Shown here: piece by piece, positions 14,101 to 64,000 of the stretch
How positions within the stretch are numbered: position 1 is the first letter of the stretch
Layout of the letters: each line of letters starts with the position of its first letter
NCBI GenBank assembly: GCA_033239005.1
Contig: BSQZ01000028.1
Span: 6,778,411 to 6,842,410 of the forward strand
DNA from: Lamellibrachia satsuma
Taxonomy: Eukaryota; Annelida; Polychaeta; Sabellida; Siboglinidae
DNA length: 64,000 nucleotides
Direction of reading: 5' to 3'
The notes under the pieces: model-generated
The model's input: the letters and a program-made list of their open reading frames with translations, nothing else
The model's database searches: none
Told to the model about the DNA's origin: nothing
Program-made: the position numbers and the translations under genes

Positions 14101-17100
14101 CCACCACACGGTAAAAAAAAACAACTAACAAACCTGGCATATTTAGGCGAGTGATTTATCGCTTTAAATATGTAGCCCTGATACATAGAGACATACAGCA
14201 CACAACACTAGTAACAATCATAGTAAATACTAATTGCCATGGCTCAGTAGTCTGAAATCAACCTACCATTGGAACAACTGGTCCAGAAGACATGTACTTG
14301 ACTAAGCCATTGAAGAATGGTTTATCCTTCAGGTCAATATAGTGCTTCTTCAGATGTTCCTCACTGGACTGTAACATAGCAAACACACTGTGCATGGACT
14401 CATCAAATACTGCTTAACTTTTCTTGCCTAATAAGGGTAAATTTCACAAAGCAAATGTGACGAATAAACATTCATGACAGATTCTTGTAAATTGTTTCAT
14501 GAAATCTGCATTGCTTGCAATGACTTACAACTTTTCACAATGTTAATGTTTGTTTCGTTAATTCAGTGATACAGAATAAAGGCTTCATGAAAAAAGCCCC
14601 AGGGCTATGTAACTGTATTAACAATGAATGACGAGTTACACAGTCAACTAAAGAAGGTAATTTCCCACAATCAAATTTAACAAACAAAAAAGAAGTCATG
14701 GCTTTGCCTTTGGGGCTATGCACCTAAGAGATAGTAATAGTAATGTTTTATTTCAGGCACGAGCCCATATTATATATACATACAAGTAAAAAAACAAATA
14801 TAAACACATGATGAACAATAGAGGTACATGTAGTGAAAAAAATGTATAAATATAAATACATGACGTGTAGTAAAAATATATATAAAATAAGTCTGGATAA
14901 AAAATATATTTGTATAAAAGTACAAACATCATGAATTAAAAGCATACAATTGCTCAATCTAATGTTTAATCAATGGACTTCGATAATAAATAAGTGTGAA
15001 AATAATTCACAAAAAGTACATTGTCGGATTTTTCTAACCGGTATAAAAGGCTAAAATTTTATGAGCGAATGCGTTCATTAAAAGGATTTAACATAATTAG
15101 TAGCGAACATATGACTTGCACTACAGCGGGGTGACAAGTTGTGTATAATTTTAAAACTGTTGTAATACCTTTTAGACTGTTTTTTTAAATGACACCAGAC
15201 TTGAGGTGTACATTGAACCACAGTATAAAGTTGTTTTAATGAAACTGTTGCATCAATAAAATTTTCTGGCTAAAGCATTTGCCTGTGCATAGATACATCT
15301 TTTCTGCCTGGCAATATAACATAATAAAAACTAACCATGTGCAACTAAATTAAAGAATGTCACATATAAGTATACAAAAATATTTTCATTTGGCGAACGA
15401 ATATTGCCAGAATACCACACGATGTAGGGTTATCTAACAGTACGACCAAGAAATTAAGATGTGTTCAACAAGGTTTTCCTGGTAAATCACTGACGTGATA
15501 TTCTTAATTGTAGTTACAAATGGTTATGTTTTAGTAACTCATAGGTACATAGGCCCAAAACCATCAATATTTTGTTTCCTTTAACAGTTCAGTCTTTTCA
15601 TGAACCATACCATTTGTGTAACATGTTGCAAACATAAATCATTATTGCACAGTCAATCCATACTTTCAATTCCACTTCACATTTTTTTCCTACCTGGTCC
15701 ACCAATTCTGGACCAATAACATACACATGTACACACGTACACACATCCTCTCCCCAGGCTCAGCTCTTCTAGGCTACACTATGCATTACACTTCACCCCC
15801 TGGCAGACCTGTTCATGCCAACACCATCACAACTTCTCTGGGAAGCATTCGGCCAGGCTGCAATTATTGCGCGAAGACTATTTGTTCAGATATGCACATT
15901 TGGTTGTCTGTAGCCAGGTACTCATTTATACAGCTGAACGAAATTGCCAAATCTTCAAACGGGCAACAAGAGGATTCGAACCCGGGTTCTCTCGACTGAG
16001 AGCCCGATGTTCTAACCGCTACACTACAGCATGGATGTTTCGGCCCATAGGCCAAACCATCCAACAGCCCGACCGGTGAAAAGTTAAGTGTTTTCGCTTG
16101 CATGGGCCGAACCACCCATGTATGCAACCGGTGCCAGCTGGCTCCGTGGGACAAAACGACTAACGAATTGTAACTGTTTGTGTTGTAATTGTGTTTTCGA
16201 ACTAATATTACTTATTTATTACTAATTTCTGCTGTTTGTGTGTTTTAGCGAAATGTTCTACGCTACATTATTATTGTTTTCGAACCAATTGTTTATTATG
16301 TTTGGTATTTTCGCTAAATTATTAAAGTAATATTGAAAAACATACAAATGCGCTAAGAATTGAAAGTTTTAACATATACATATATATATACACACGCACA
16401 CAATTCAAATTAAAAAAACAAGTATGGATATGTCAAGATAACAATTTCACCGTACTTCAGTTTACATCATTATTTTATTATATCAACCGTTTTCCGTTAT
16501 TTTATTTATATTGTGCTACAATTCTATAAATATTTATAGATTATTATTATTTTATTAGCGTGTGAGTGTATGTTTCTGTGCGCAATCTTTGTTTACTTTC
16601 TTATGGATTCAGGGTGAGCCAAAACAACTATTCTTTCTACTACTAGAGTGGGCCGAATCGACCATCGCTGAATTCAATAGCGACAGTGAAGTGGGCCGAA
16701 TTGACTAGGCCGAACCATCCGTCGGCGTGGGCCGAACCCGTCATGGGCCGAACCATCCGGGACCCCCCACTAGCCTAGACACTACGAGAAGTTGAAACAT
16801 TTATCTAACGTAACGGTTAACCTAACCTACATTTATGCGCACTCACACTGTAGCCAAAATTGGCTCCTTATGTACCAGAATTAGAACAAATAACTGCCGT
16901 CTTCTTCCAGAAGAAGGTGGTTTGGATGATGCTCACTTACATTGTTACAAATATCAGGGCCTGTATATTAGCCAGAACGAGATTGTATTGCTAATAGCGT
17001 GGATTGCGTGATCTATATACTGATTTCACTGGAATGTGTAGTTAGATAACTAATATTGCAACTTTCCATCAAGTGGGAATTAATTACACGTACATTAAGG

Positions 17101-17960
17101 TATGTTTTGGGCTCCCGGAACGATGATGACTTATTGACGATCGACGGCCATGTTTTGGCTGTTCCGTCTATTGAACATCACCTAGTGGACAGCCTTCCAT
17201 TAATTAGTGGGTTACTCATTTAACAAGATTGCCATCTCAAACAACAAGTTCCAGGCGGCAAAGTGGACAAGGAAGCCATTGGCTTATCGAGAGTCCAACA
17301 ATTTTTTCATCTATGTGTAGCCCACCCTTATCAAATATCTGTCAATTCTATTTTTAAACATATTCACACTACTAGCATTAACACAATCATTTGGCAGTTT
17401 GTTCCATTCATTTATCACCCTCTGTGAGAATCAACATCCTCATAACCGTTCACTATTTTAAATACTTCTATTTGGTCTCCTCTTAGTCTCCTGATCTCTA
17501 GTGTTGTCAATCCACACTGTAATAAGCGACTTTCATAACTATGGTGATCTCGGCCTTAGTTAACGTATAAACCCATCTTTCATCCAGAGACGAAGAGTGG
17601 GGCGGACAATTTGCCTAATTCCGGGCTCGTTCCGGCTAATAATATGCAGGCCCCAAATATCATGAGTTTTCACCCATAGAATATATTGTCATTGTCAGCA
17701 CTGACATGGGCAAACCCTGATACGTTATTTTTTACATAACAAAGTTGTGCCGGCTATTCGAACACCCGCGCAGCCAAGTGCCTCACTGCCATGCCTAGCG
17801 TTTGGACTGACGTCGTAATGACTAATGTCGTTACCTGAACCAGTTTCATCGCCACCAGTTTAAAGCCCTTTTGCTCGAATCTCTTGATAATGTCACCTAT
17901 TAGCCCGCGCTGCACCGCGTCGGGCTTGATCATGATGAAGGTGCGTTCACGTTGAGCCAT
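11010..17960 (-). CDS. NME: Nucleoside diphosphate kinase, group I (NME1/NME2-like), complete, four exons
   Basis: Joining minus-strand exons 17960-17835, 14368-14267, 11449-11337 and 11127-11010 gives 152 codons plus TAG, the length of vertebrate NME1/NME2. The enzyme moves the gamma phosphate of nucleoside triphosphates to diphosphates through a phosphohistidine in the cytosol. Visible family marks are [15 protein letters not shown] at the start, [47 protein letters not shown] and [16 protein letters not shown], where the His is the active site, and the C-terminal WVYE. All introns begin GT and end AG. The phases (0, 0, 2) match the intron positions I recall for vertebrate NME genes. The ATG at 17958-17960 is chosen because the family starts directly with MA-x-RTF. 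It diverges from the MAGT1-like gene starting 373 bp upstream. Orthology to NME1 versus NME2 cannot be resolved. Confidence 0.95.
11337..11449 (-). CDS. NME: NME exon 3
   Basis: 113 bases, [17 protein letters not shown] through GDFCIEVG plus two bases of an Arg codon; acceptor GTGCAG, donor GTCAGT. The reading frame runs open past the donor into the intron, which is why the exon looks longer in a plain frame scan. Confidence 0.95.
13062..14180. mobile_element. Non-autonomous hAT element in NME intron 2
   Basis: The left end is CAGGGCATCACGCC and the right end is the complement of CAGGGCTACATATTTAAAG. Both subterminal parts carry GGCGAGYGAT and GCGATTTATCGC-like motifs. The flanking 8-mers are ATACACTG and ATACATAG (6 of 8 identical), as expected for an old hAT duplication. 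About 1.1 kb; no transposase is visible. Confidence 0.6.
14267..14368 (-). CDS. NME: NME exon 2
   Basis: 34 codons, from [10 protein letters not shown] to GPVVPM; acceptor TTACAG, donor GTAGGT, phase 0 at both ends. Confidence 0.95.
15385..15600 (+). repeat. Dispersed repeat, copy 2
   Basis: Same ordered motifs as 8550-8760 (GCGAACGAATATTGCCAG, GGGTTATCTAACAGTA, GTGATATTCTTAATTGTA) in the same orientation. It lies in NME intron 1. The AT-rich stretch from 14400 to 15380 holds nothing else I recognise. Confidence 0.55.
15755..16028 (-). mobile_element. tRNA-derived SINE, family 1, copy 1
   Basis: On the minus strand a tRNA-like head has an A box TAGTGTAGCGG (16026-16016) and a B box GGTTCGAATCC (15982-15972) at tRNA spacing. 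After it comes the core TTTGAAGATTTGGCAATTTC and a body that matches 28090-28370. The head suggests pol III transcription; it is not a functional tRNA because no acceptor stem closes. Confidence 0.75.
16033..16759. mobile_element. Element with iterated GGCCGAACCATCC ends (Mutator-like candidate)
   Basis: The left end starts GGATGTTTCGGCCCAT and holds further copies to about 16113. The right end (16651-16759) has at least five copies of GGGCCGAAYC(A)TCC, the last in the opposite orientation to the left terminal copy. The interior is AT-rich and non-coding. It abuts the head of the SINE at 15755-16028. I found no clean target duplication. Confidence 0.5.
17312..17545 (-). pseudogene. LINE (CR1/L2-like) ORF2 C-terminal remnant
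   Basis: On the minus strand a frame reads [19 protein letters not shown] then [14 protein letters not shown]. After a deletion and frameshift it continues [19 protein letters not shown] then FKNRID and a stop. This is the conserved tail that follows the reverse transcriptase in CR1-group retrotransposons. The middle ~30 residues are missing, so it is a dead fragment inside NME intron 1. Confidence 0.72.
17835..17960 (-). CDS. NME: NME exon 1 (start)
   Basis: 42 codons from ATG to KLVQ; donor GTAACG follows. Holds the KPDAVQRG nucleotide-binding start of the kinase. The next exon is 3.5 kb away. Confidence 0.95.
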
Positions 17961-18333
17961 TTTCCCCCAAGTTGGAAAGAGAAAGAATATACAAATCTTC
18001 AACACACTTCCTACACGAACGAATGCCGGTTCCCGAAAGGTAGTTCAGATGAAATCCAACGCGTGGCTCGGAATTTAGCATGTGGCGCCGCCAATCATGG
18101 AATGTTCTAATTATATTTGTGATTGCATCGCATAAAATATGCGTATGGGTGACTAAGTTTTCACACATTTATATGTCAACAACTTTGAAAATGCGCATAT
18201 ATTTAAGTGATAATGATAACAATAAAGGGTAAATATTCCAAAGTCTGCCCCAGACTCCAGCGAGGGCTACAAACGGTGGTGCCACATATCGGAGTCTATT
18301 AGCCAATAGAATGCAAACACAGGTGCTTCCAAC
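17961..18333. promoter_or_regulatory. Bidirectional promoter between NME and the MAGT1-like gene
   Basis: The two start codons face away from each other across 373 bp. The interval has CCAAT boxes at 18091-18095 and 18303-18307 and no TATA box at a typical place. The MAGT1 start itself sits in AACATGGCGGCCGTTG, which resembles a YY1 site over a start codon. Transcription starts for both genes must lie here unless there are untranslated 5' exons elsewhere; promoter function is inferred. Confidence 0.55.
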
Positions 18334-57073
<38,740 letters not shown>

Positions 57074-57724
57074 GTGAGCCATCTTGCATACTCTCTGTCA
57101 CGTCGGCCACTGTGGTCAAACTGTGCTGGCTCCAATCATCTGTCTCTAGACATGTCTTCGGCTCTCCATGCTCCACTTCCACATGTTCTCTTGGAATGTT
57201 GATTAATGTAAAGGCTGGTGTGTCTTTGCTTGTTCATCCACATGCTGGTTGCTGTAACTTTACTCATTCTACTGTTGAGCTCTGCGTTAGTCAAATATTG
57301 CTGCCAATGAATGTTGAAAGTGATTCACTGTATTTTGCATACACTTGGTGGAAACTGTAGTGCTGCATTCTCTGTACTCATCAGCCTTTATAAAGGGAGC
57401 AATGAGGAACAAATGAGCTCAATAAATGTATAGGAATTCCAGTGAAAAAAGAGATGTTTTTTGGTGTATATCTTACACACATTTACAATACAGTGATTTA
57501 TTACTGATTTGACTTTTCTTTATTCTATGTTGAAGATTTTTGTTAGTTTTGCTTTTTGCACTTTGTAAATTTTTACAATTCACCAATTTAAAAAGGTTAA
57601 TACATAGTTTGATCTAGAAATACTTAACTGGTATTGCCATCTTAGTGTGTTTAGGCAAGTAAGGCAATGTAAGGCATATCTAAAATATTTCATCATTGAT
57701 TCCATTTCGCATTATAAAAATTTC

Positions 57725-57840
57725 AGTTTATTAAAAGGGAAACAAAAGCTATGTTTTGGGTGCTATGACCTTAAAGAGTTACTAAAAGCAAACCATTTCC
57801 AACAACAATAAAAAATTTCGCACCATTGGTTTATTCAGCG
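57725..57840 (+). repeat. Dispersed AAGGGAAACAAAAG repeat
   Basis: TTAAAAGGGAAACAAAAGCT here matches TTAAAGGGAAACAAAAGGCA at 45434. Both continue with ATGTTTTGGG, AAAGAGTTA and AATAAAAAATT. In copy P3 the 45434 segment is absent, so it is a separate insertion, possibly starting at TTAA. Confidence 0.5.
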
Positions 57841-58284
57841 ATTCCTGTCAGATTTCCCAGTGGCGGACATTTTATCATGACACGGGGGCATGGCCCATAA
57901 TTGACCAATCAATGCCCGCAGAGTTCTCTGTCTGTCAAACTGCGCCATAGGTTCTAGAAAGAATGCATAACTGTGTACGTTTCCATTGAATTTTAAAAGC
58001 TGGACTTGTAATATACGGATGCACCAATTATACAGCGAGAGACCAAGATGAGCTGTAATTTTTCTCCCTTCCTCTGGACAAATGAGAATTGAAGTAATAC
58101 ATCCACAAATGGCACAGTTGCGGCCGGGCAAACCCTTGCGATTCGCCCGATTTGTCCGACTTTGGAGAAACATGCTCAAATTCAATTTTCCGTGAGTAGT
58201 AGTGATACACCCACTAAAAACGTTGGCAACGGTGAACTTTAAAGCCTGGAGCAGTGCTGACAATATTTCAGCAACATCAGCCAA
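57835..58284 (-). pseudogene. Unrecognised coding-like frame with CAICGC motif
   Basis: 149 codons starting MADVAEILSALLQALKF and holding GRNCAICGCITSILICPEEG. The NCAICGCxTS start resembles THAP-like or related C2CH transposase fingers of marine invertebrate transposons, but the downstream pattern (W, P, His) is not visible. It lies next to the AAGGGAAACAAAAG repeat, which may be the end of the same element. Weak call. Confidence 0.25.
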
Positions 58285-58764
58285 ACTGTCAGTGTGACAG
58301 TGTCAGTGTCGATCGAGCGCAGTGAAGTCGGAACACAAGGTTAGTACTTATGCACCAGGCATCACGAAAATCTACTCTCTTTTTACTTTGAGAGAAGAAA
58401 ACAGCACAGCGAAATTTATTGGCATGTATATGACTAGAATGTTACAAATACTGAAATAGGTTTTCATTTCACATCTTCTGGGACTAGAAGCAAAGGCAGG
58501 AGAGGAAAATTCCATGTGAGCGATAAAACATAGATTAACGTGGAGCATGGGGTATTGTGTGGGAGCTCATCTGAGACTGAATGTTTTATTTCCCCTCTCC
58601 AGATCAACTGGTATAGATCCCATATCAGTTCCACAAGTGAAGTGCATCCAAAAACTGAACCCAACCCTGAGAAACGGATACAGGTGACTTTGGTCCATAC
58701 TCTTTGACTTTGGTAATTTCCAGCCTCAGCATAATTGTAAACACAGTTTTAAATTGTTTCATGA

Positions 58765-59265
58765 TAAATATCCACAGTAGCAGTAGTCCAAGTTCTTATA
58801 TAGCACATACCCTGTAGATAGATCAACGTGCTATAAAATAATACATCCATAAAAATGCACACAATTATGCTGATAATCCAGATATAAAAATATATATAAT
58901 ATTGTAAATTATTAAATAAATACTCTTTTAAAACTAGTTAAAAATATATATATAAAGTAAATCAATTGAAATACAGTATACTTGATGATGCAAATTAAAA
59001 TGATATAATAACCTATAATAATATAATATAATAAACTATATTGAACAGTAAGAAAAAGAATAAAAATGAGAAATTGTAGCAACCTATTTCAGTGTCACTG
59101 GTCATAAAACAATTTGGGTTTTTAGTGTTCGTTTAAATGTATGTAGGTCCTTAGTGGCAGGCAGTCGATTCCAGAGTGGGGGTGCCTAAATCCTAAAGGC
59201 ATGTCCCCAATCACACATGACTTGTATACATGTTGGAGATGACCAAGTTGCAGATATGATATTTG
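58765..59265 (-). pseudogene. LINE 3' end with ORF2 tail remnant
   Basis: On the minus strand a frame reads HAFRI-stop-APPLWNRLPATKDLH then TFKRTLKT, the conserved LINE tail, followed by an AT-rich 3' UTR. It ends TGCTATATAAGAACTTGGAC and ACTACTGCTACTG, a typical LINE end with a short tandem tail. Confidence 0.65.
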
Positions 59266-59816
59266 ACCAGCCAATACAATGAAATCTGTATTAGTCCTAG
59301 ACCAGACCATTGCAAAACTTATTACCAGAGCCTACTACAGCAAGCAAGTCTACTGCACCTCGCTTGAAGTCAGTATGTTCACCATTCATCTGCATGAATT
59401 AACGGAAAGAACCATTCAGTATATAATCCCATGGGCATCCCATGGACAGCATCGGTTAGTGGGGGGAAATGTGGAGTCTGTTAAAACAAAATGCATATTA
59501 GTTGTTAAAATTAAGATATAACCCCGAGTGACATGGCTATGGCTATGGAAGCTGTCCACAGGAATTCCAGTTACCTACACTAATACTAAATTCTTCTCTA
59601 CTATAATGATGATTCACCTAGACAAAACTTATTTATTTTTAATGTTGAACATTCAGTATCAATTATTTATCCAGTTTCAATAACGTACTAATAGATTATG
59701 TACAAGGTAGCATAAAAAAATAAAGTACATACATGATTGCTGTCACTTTCGTTGCTATTGCATATATATTATTTATTGTATAGCTAATTATGGCCTTGCC
59801 TATTTAGTGTAACTGA

Positions 59817-60928
59817 CAGACCTGAGGCCGATGTACTTGGTACTAATGCACTCAAGTATATTTTTGAAGTACTCGTACTCATGGAATTTAAGGGTTATGT
59901 GCTCATACTCGTACAAATGCCCAATGTACTCAGATTTTATGAGTACATCTGAGTATTTTTTATATATATTTCAAGTATTTGTAGTTAACAGAATGAAAAT
60001 ATTTTTTGCTTAAAAAGTTTCCATAAAGTATCTGAAATGTTCAGATACATTATTTCTGATCAATGTAACAAAATTAACGCAAGACTTCACTAAAGGCAGC
60101 ATAAGCAAACAGTTAAGTTAGTAACCAGATCAAGCTACTTGTGTTTGTTTAATTATGACAATAGCCATTCATCAGTTAGCCTTAAAATGCCTTTGTTGCT
60201 TGTACAAGGCACTGTGTTATGAACTATTTGAATCTATTTCTATGGTGACTCAAGTCACAGCATCAGTAGTCTATTCAAATTAGCACACAACCCCTTTGTT
60301 CCAGTTTGAACAAATCTCACTAGTAGACTCATTACATTGATTACACAGGTAATTCTGGGGCCATAAATGCAGTCTAATAAAGTACTTGTCTAATGGTTAT
60401 ATTTTTTTATAATAAATAAATTATTGTTAGATTATGCACCTGATATACTGTTTTATATTATTGCTTAATAATCCTCATATTATACTATTATGCATAGTAC
60501 ACCTATATTTAAATTGTTTGATAGACTAAGGATTACTACTACACATATATTATATTAAACTTGTTATAGACATATACTAAGAAGCAGGTTTAGTTATCAT
60601 TTAGTCAGAGGCAGTATTTTTGACGTAGCGATTCGGGTTCCTTGACTGCAAATTCAGTGAGTGATAAAGGGGGTTTGTTTCCAGTTCGGGAATTAAATAA
60701 CAGCAAAGAAGAAGTGGTTTGGTGCCTCAGACCTCTTGCCAATTGCTTTAGTTTGTTTTCTTAACACTGAGCAGATTTAGCAATTACCCACTCTTTTGAG
60801 ATAATTACAGAAATATTTTAAGTTTATTGGCTAGGTTTTTCTGAGATGGTAACCCTAGGTAATGATTGGTTAAGTGAGTGTACATGTGCTGAGTATGTCA
60901 GTGACTAAAAGGTAGTTAATCAGAGTGC

Positions 60929-60994
<66 letters not shown>

Positions 60995-61202
60995 TGCCAC
61001 ATGTCTGATCAGCTGCCTTTGCATAATCAATTGTTCCTGAATTATATAAATTAATTAACAAGTTTTATTTTTTAAATATGCTATTACTAATAATTTATTA
61101 TATCATACAATATGTACCCGTACTCATATTCAGCTTTTAGTAATGTACTCAGCCATCACCAATGTACATGTACTCATGAAAATGTACTCGGACCCAGGTC
61201 TG
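59817..61202. mobile_element. Non-autonomous hAT element with 8-bp duplication GTAACTGA
   Basis: The left end CAGACCTGAGGCCGATGTAC and the right end, the complement of CAGACCTGGGTCCGAGTAC, are flanked by exact GTAACTGA (59809-59816, 61203-61210). Both subterminal zones have many copies of GTACTCATG / GAGTAC. Contains a TA tract at 60931-60991. No transposase seen; 1.39 kb. Confidence 0.9.
60931..60991. repeat. (TA)n microsatellite
   Basis: TA dinucleotides inside the hAT element at 59817-61202. Confidence 0.97.
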
Positions 61203-61432
61203 GTAACTGAACAAATTAATGTTTTACAGATTTCACGAAGCGGAAGACTCATGCTTCTATCATGACTTCATCAAGTGAATTGACATAAGTATAATTACTC
61301 CTATTTACCTTGGTAAGAAGCAACCATTTGTTACCATGGGAATTGTTATGGTGTGCTAATTATGAAAACAATCATGCTTTGAGTCATATTGTGTAGGTCA
61401 TTTGGTAAATTTCAACCAAATATATTATAGTG

Positions 61433-61520
61433 CTTTTAGAAGACGAGGCTGCGTGCTCTACTTTTAGAAGACGAGGCTGCGTGCTCTACTTTTAGAAGAC
61501 GAGGCTGCGTGCTCTACTTC
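61433..61520 (+). repeat. 28-bp tandem repeat, three copies
   Basis: CTTTTAGAAGACGAGGCTGC plus GTGCTCTA repeats three times without change. It lies in intron DNA. Confidence 0.93.
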
Positions 61521-61866
61521 TAGTTCTCCCCATATAGTCTTTGCTGTAGTGTTGTAAATGCTGCTGAATGTATATTTTTGAAACACAGTAAACTATTAAA
61601 ACGTTGTCTCCACATAATATTTCTTATGTTGTAGGTGGAAATCCATCACTGCCATGGATACCGAAGCTGTACAGTACGTCATGCGCACCACACTGAACCA
61701 TGGTTATGGAGGAATATGAGCTAAGGACATTGCAACCCAGACCGACACAGAAGCACTACACTGACTCAGATGAATCACCATGTAAACCACATAGTGGTAG
61801 TGTTGTTTGTGGGGATGTACGTGTAGTCGTGTACAGACATATCAGGCATGTAGCACTACTTGTGTG

Positions 61867-63346
61867 CAGGGTTGGCATGTAATGAAGTAAAAGTACTTCG
61901 TTACAATACTTAAGTAGTTATTTCAAGTAATTGGCATGTAACAAAGTAGAATTTTGACTAAATACTTTATCTTGTAACGAAGTAGTTTTATCTAAAGTAA
62001 CGCGACTTTTTATTCTGTTACTTTTATTTACTTCGCAATATATTTTCGTTACATTTTTTTGCGAAACCGCTGCTGTCGGCTCCACTGTCAGCGACATTTC
62101 AAAAACTGCTCATAGTCGCCATGCCAAAAGCTATTAATATCATTCAATTGCGTGCCAGTTCGCGATCATATTTGCATACAAACCTCTCTTCTGGAAATCG
62201 ACGCAACCACTGTTTTATATCTATGTCAGTGAACGAAGTCTGCCAAATATTGGCATAGGTCAGGTCAAGGCCGTTGACACGAAATGTCACTTCGAGCACA
62301 CAACGCTTGAACGCCATCTCAAACCACGATGCAAATGTCTCCATTGCACCATATAAACTACTAATCAGTAAATTTCCAATACGTATTATAAATATTAAAA
62401 TTTGCAATTTCGACAATGTATTGATAATCCCTATACACTGACACAATTCTGATATTCGTGAGCGAACGCACATCGTGGATCGAAAACAAGAACCGATTTT
62501 CGCCAATTGGCATTGTCAGCAATGGCCTTACCGGCTTTTGTCAGCATTAAACAGCATTTTACTTTCACGAATAAAATTCATATTGAGATGTTTAATAAAT
62601 TCATAATAATGATTACTCCACAGAACTAAACAGTAAAGAATTGATACTCTGCCATTTGGCAACATCCTTTCCCAGCAATGGCTTATTCAAGCTGACCCAT
62701 AAATAATATCAAGGACAGGGACAGGAGCCCTGACAGGTCACTTTTAATTGCAGTTAGCAACTGCATTCCTATGTTGCACTGATTTGTCTTCTGATCAATT
62801 CTAGCCCCAGCTGGTACCAGGTAACCAACACAGCTAGCTGCTAAAGTGTGTTGTTTCAATGTTTGTGTGAGCTGAAAAGACATGTCTGGGAAGACATGAG
62901 AAGGTGGGGGTTCACAAGCCAGATGGCTTGATCAGCTAGGCATCAAACGTCTGTTAAATTTACTATGGGCAGTGCTAGGTTGTATTACCTCTGACCAGTT
63001 TCCCTGAGAGGCTACTACTACTACTGGACTGACCCTCTACCTACTCAGATACAATCACACCTGTGTATACATATCCTGTTGTACAATCTAGCTCCTCCCA
63101 TACCCCAGTGGAACAGGTCGATAAAAAGACAGGTTGTGCCTCATCATTAATTAAGTTCTGTATTTAACTGAATTTATTTGATGTTGTGAGCTCTCATTAA
63201 AGATAATGTAATTTTTCAAAATAGTTTTTACTTTTTACTCAAGTAGTTTATTTTACTAGCTACTTTTACTTTTACGCAAGTAGTTTCAAAGTGAATTACT
63301 CTTACTTTTACTCAAGTACAAAATAAAAGTAATTCAGTCAACTTTG
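61867..63346. mobile_element. Non-autonomous hAT element with 8-bp duplication CTTGTGTG
   Basis: The left end is CAGGGTTGGCATGTAATG; the right end is the complement of CAAAGTTGACTGAATTAC. CTTGTGTG is exact on both sides (61859-61866, 63347-63354). Both ends hold AAGTA / TACTT-rich iterated motifs (ACTTTTACTCAAGTA type). A minus-strand open frame at 62144-62506 inside is not recognisable. The remainder to 64000 shows no exon of the MAGT1-like gene. Confidence 0.87.
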
Positions 63347-64000
63347 CTTGTGTGATATTAGGGACTGTTTGTATCCAGCAGGGGAGAAATATCCTTCATG
63401 CTCCTAGATGAAAATTAGGGCTGTTCTATGAAATGATGGGTGGGAAGCAGATTTATTTGCATACCAATAGGTATTTGTAATAATTGTCCTGACCCCTCAT
63501 CACCAGTACAATAATAATTACAATGCTGCCCACAACTATTGTTTCCTGGAATAGCCCTTAGTAATTCTCTAGCAAGTTGTATCTTAAGGTTGCTGGGGCG
63601 ACTAGCGTGTCAGTTGATTTTAAAAATTGTTATCCTCATAAAATGTTAGGAAATATTGAACTGAAAGTCAACACCACAAATAATCACCATCCTTTAAAAA
63701 GACAGTCCTTTTGGAAATCCCCTGACTTCTTAGAAATGCTGACGATGGTTCCATAGTAACGATTGCGTGTGCATCAGTTTTCAAACCAGGTTTATTTGTT
63801 AGCCATGAACGTGGAACATATCGTGATTCCAAAACACATCAGTATTGTATTTACCTAACCAAATCATGTCCCTAAACCAACAAATATCAGTGCTAACGTA
63901 ATTTATTGTGCCTTTGAAACTAAAACGTAAATGTGACCTGGTGACACCGCGGATCAAAAAACGATTATAAACACGCCTTGCCACGTGTTTGTCAGTTGAA

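Noticed and set aside
15972..16026. Functional tRNA gene on the minus strand
   Set aside because: A and B boxes are good, but acceptor and anticodon stems do not close and the sequence continues into a SINE body shared with another copy.
57112..57360. Continuation of the MAGT1-like protein past 57073
   Set aside because: The frame downstream of the GTGAGC donor is not family-like; it is intron read-through.
61633..61722. Next MAGT1-like exon after a TTGTAG acceptor
   Set aside because: The translation (WKSITAMDTEAVQYVMRTT) has none of the expected GQMW or RGPP block or membrane helices and soon stops.

Overview
This window is animal nuclear DNA. Its host genes are split into short exons with GT-AG borders, introns reach 26 kb, the DNA is AT-rich, and transposable elements and microsatellites fill most of the space. 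The mix of a Polinton capsid/protease fragment, CR1/Jockey-type LINEs, many hAT elements, FLYWCH-bearing Mutator-like elements and tRNA-derived SINEs suits a marine invertebrate. I cannot fix the phylum from sequence alone. There is no operon, CRISPR or other prokaryotic feature.

Two host genes are supported, and they are arranged head to head. On the minus strand, four exons (17960 down to 11010) give a complete 152-residue group I nucleoside diphosphate kinase (NME/NDPK) with its active-site histidine. On the plus strand, a MAGT1/TUSC3-type subunit of the oligosaccharyltransferase starts at 18334. Its first six coding exons (18334-18420, 28459-28628, 54812-54929, 55300-55382, 56322-56379, 56933-57073) join in phase into 219 codons, with a signal peptide, a thioredoxin-like domain with a CxxC pair and the first membrane helix. 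The last exons lie beyond the window. The two start codons are 373 bp apart, so the interval is probably a bidirectional promoter.

Layout. 1-1000: 3' end of a broken Polinton/Maverick capsid and protease region. 2159-7876: a 5.7-kb inverted-repeat (foldback) structure whose arms carry clustered CRE/octamer/E-box-like motifs around a core of AAGTTTG-type repeats and long CA/GT tracts. 11010-17960: the NME gene, with a hAT element, a SINE, a Mutator-like element and a LINE remnant in its introns. 18421-28458: MAGT1 intron 1, with a possible DNA transposon, a 48-bp minisatellite and SINEs. 28629-54811: MAGT1 intron 2, a deeply nested transposon field. It holds a 6.37-kb DDE transposon of a superfamily I cannot name (29328-35699) inside a small hAT element; a 4-kb 48-bp satellite split by a 5-kb LINE (37541-42600); and an inverted pair of dispersed repeats carrying further hATs and a FLYWCH Mutator-like element. 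57074-64000: MAGT1 intron 6 with two more hAT elements and LINE remnants.

The most notable items are the DDE element (28-bp terminal repeats, TTA target duplication, intron-containing gene, broken by about eight frameshifts), the traceable birth of the 48-bp satellite from a single unit that survives in a paralogous copy, and the set of nested elements whose target-site duplications can be read directly.
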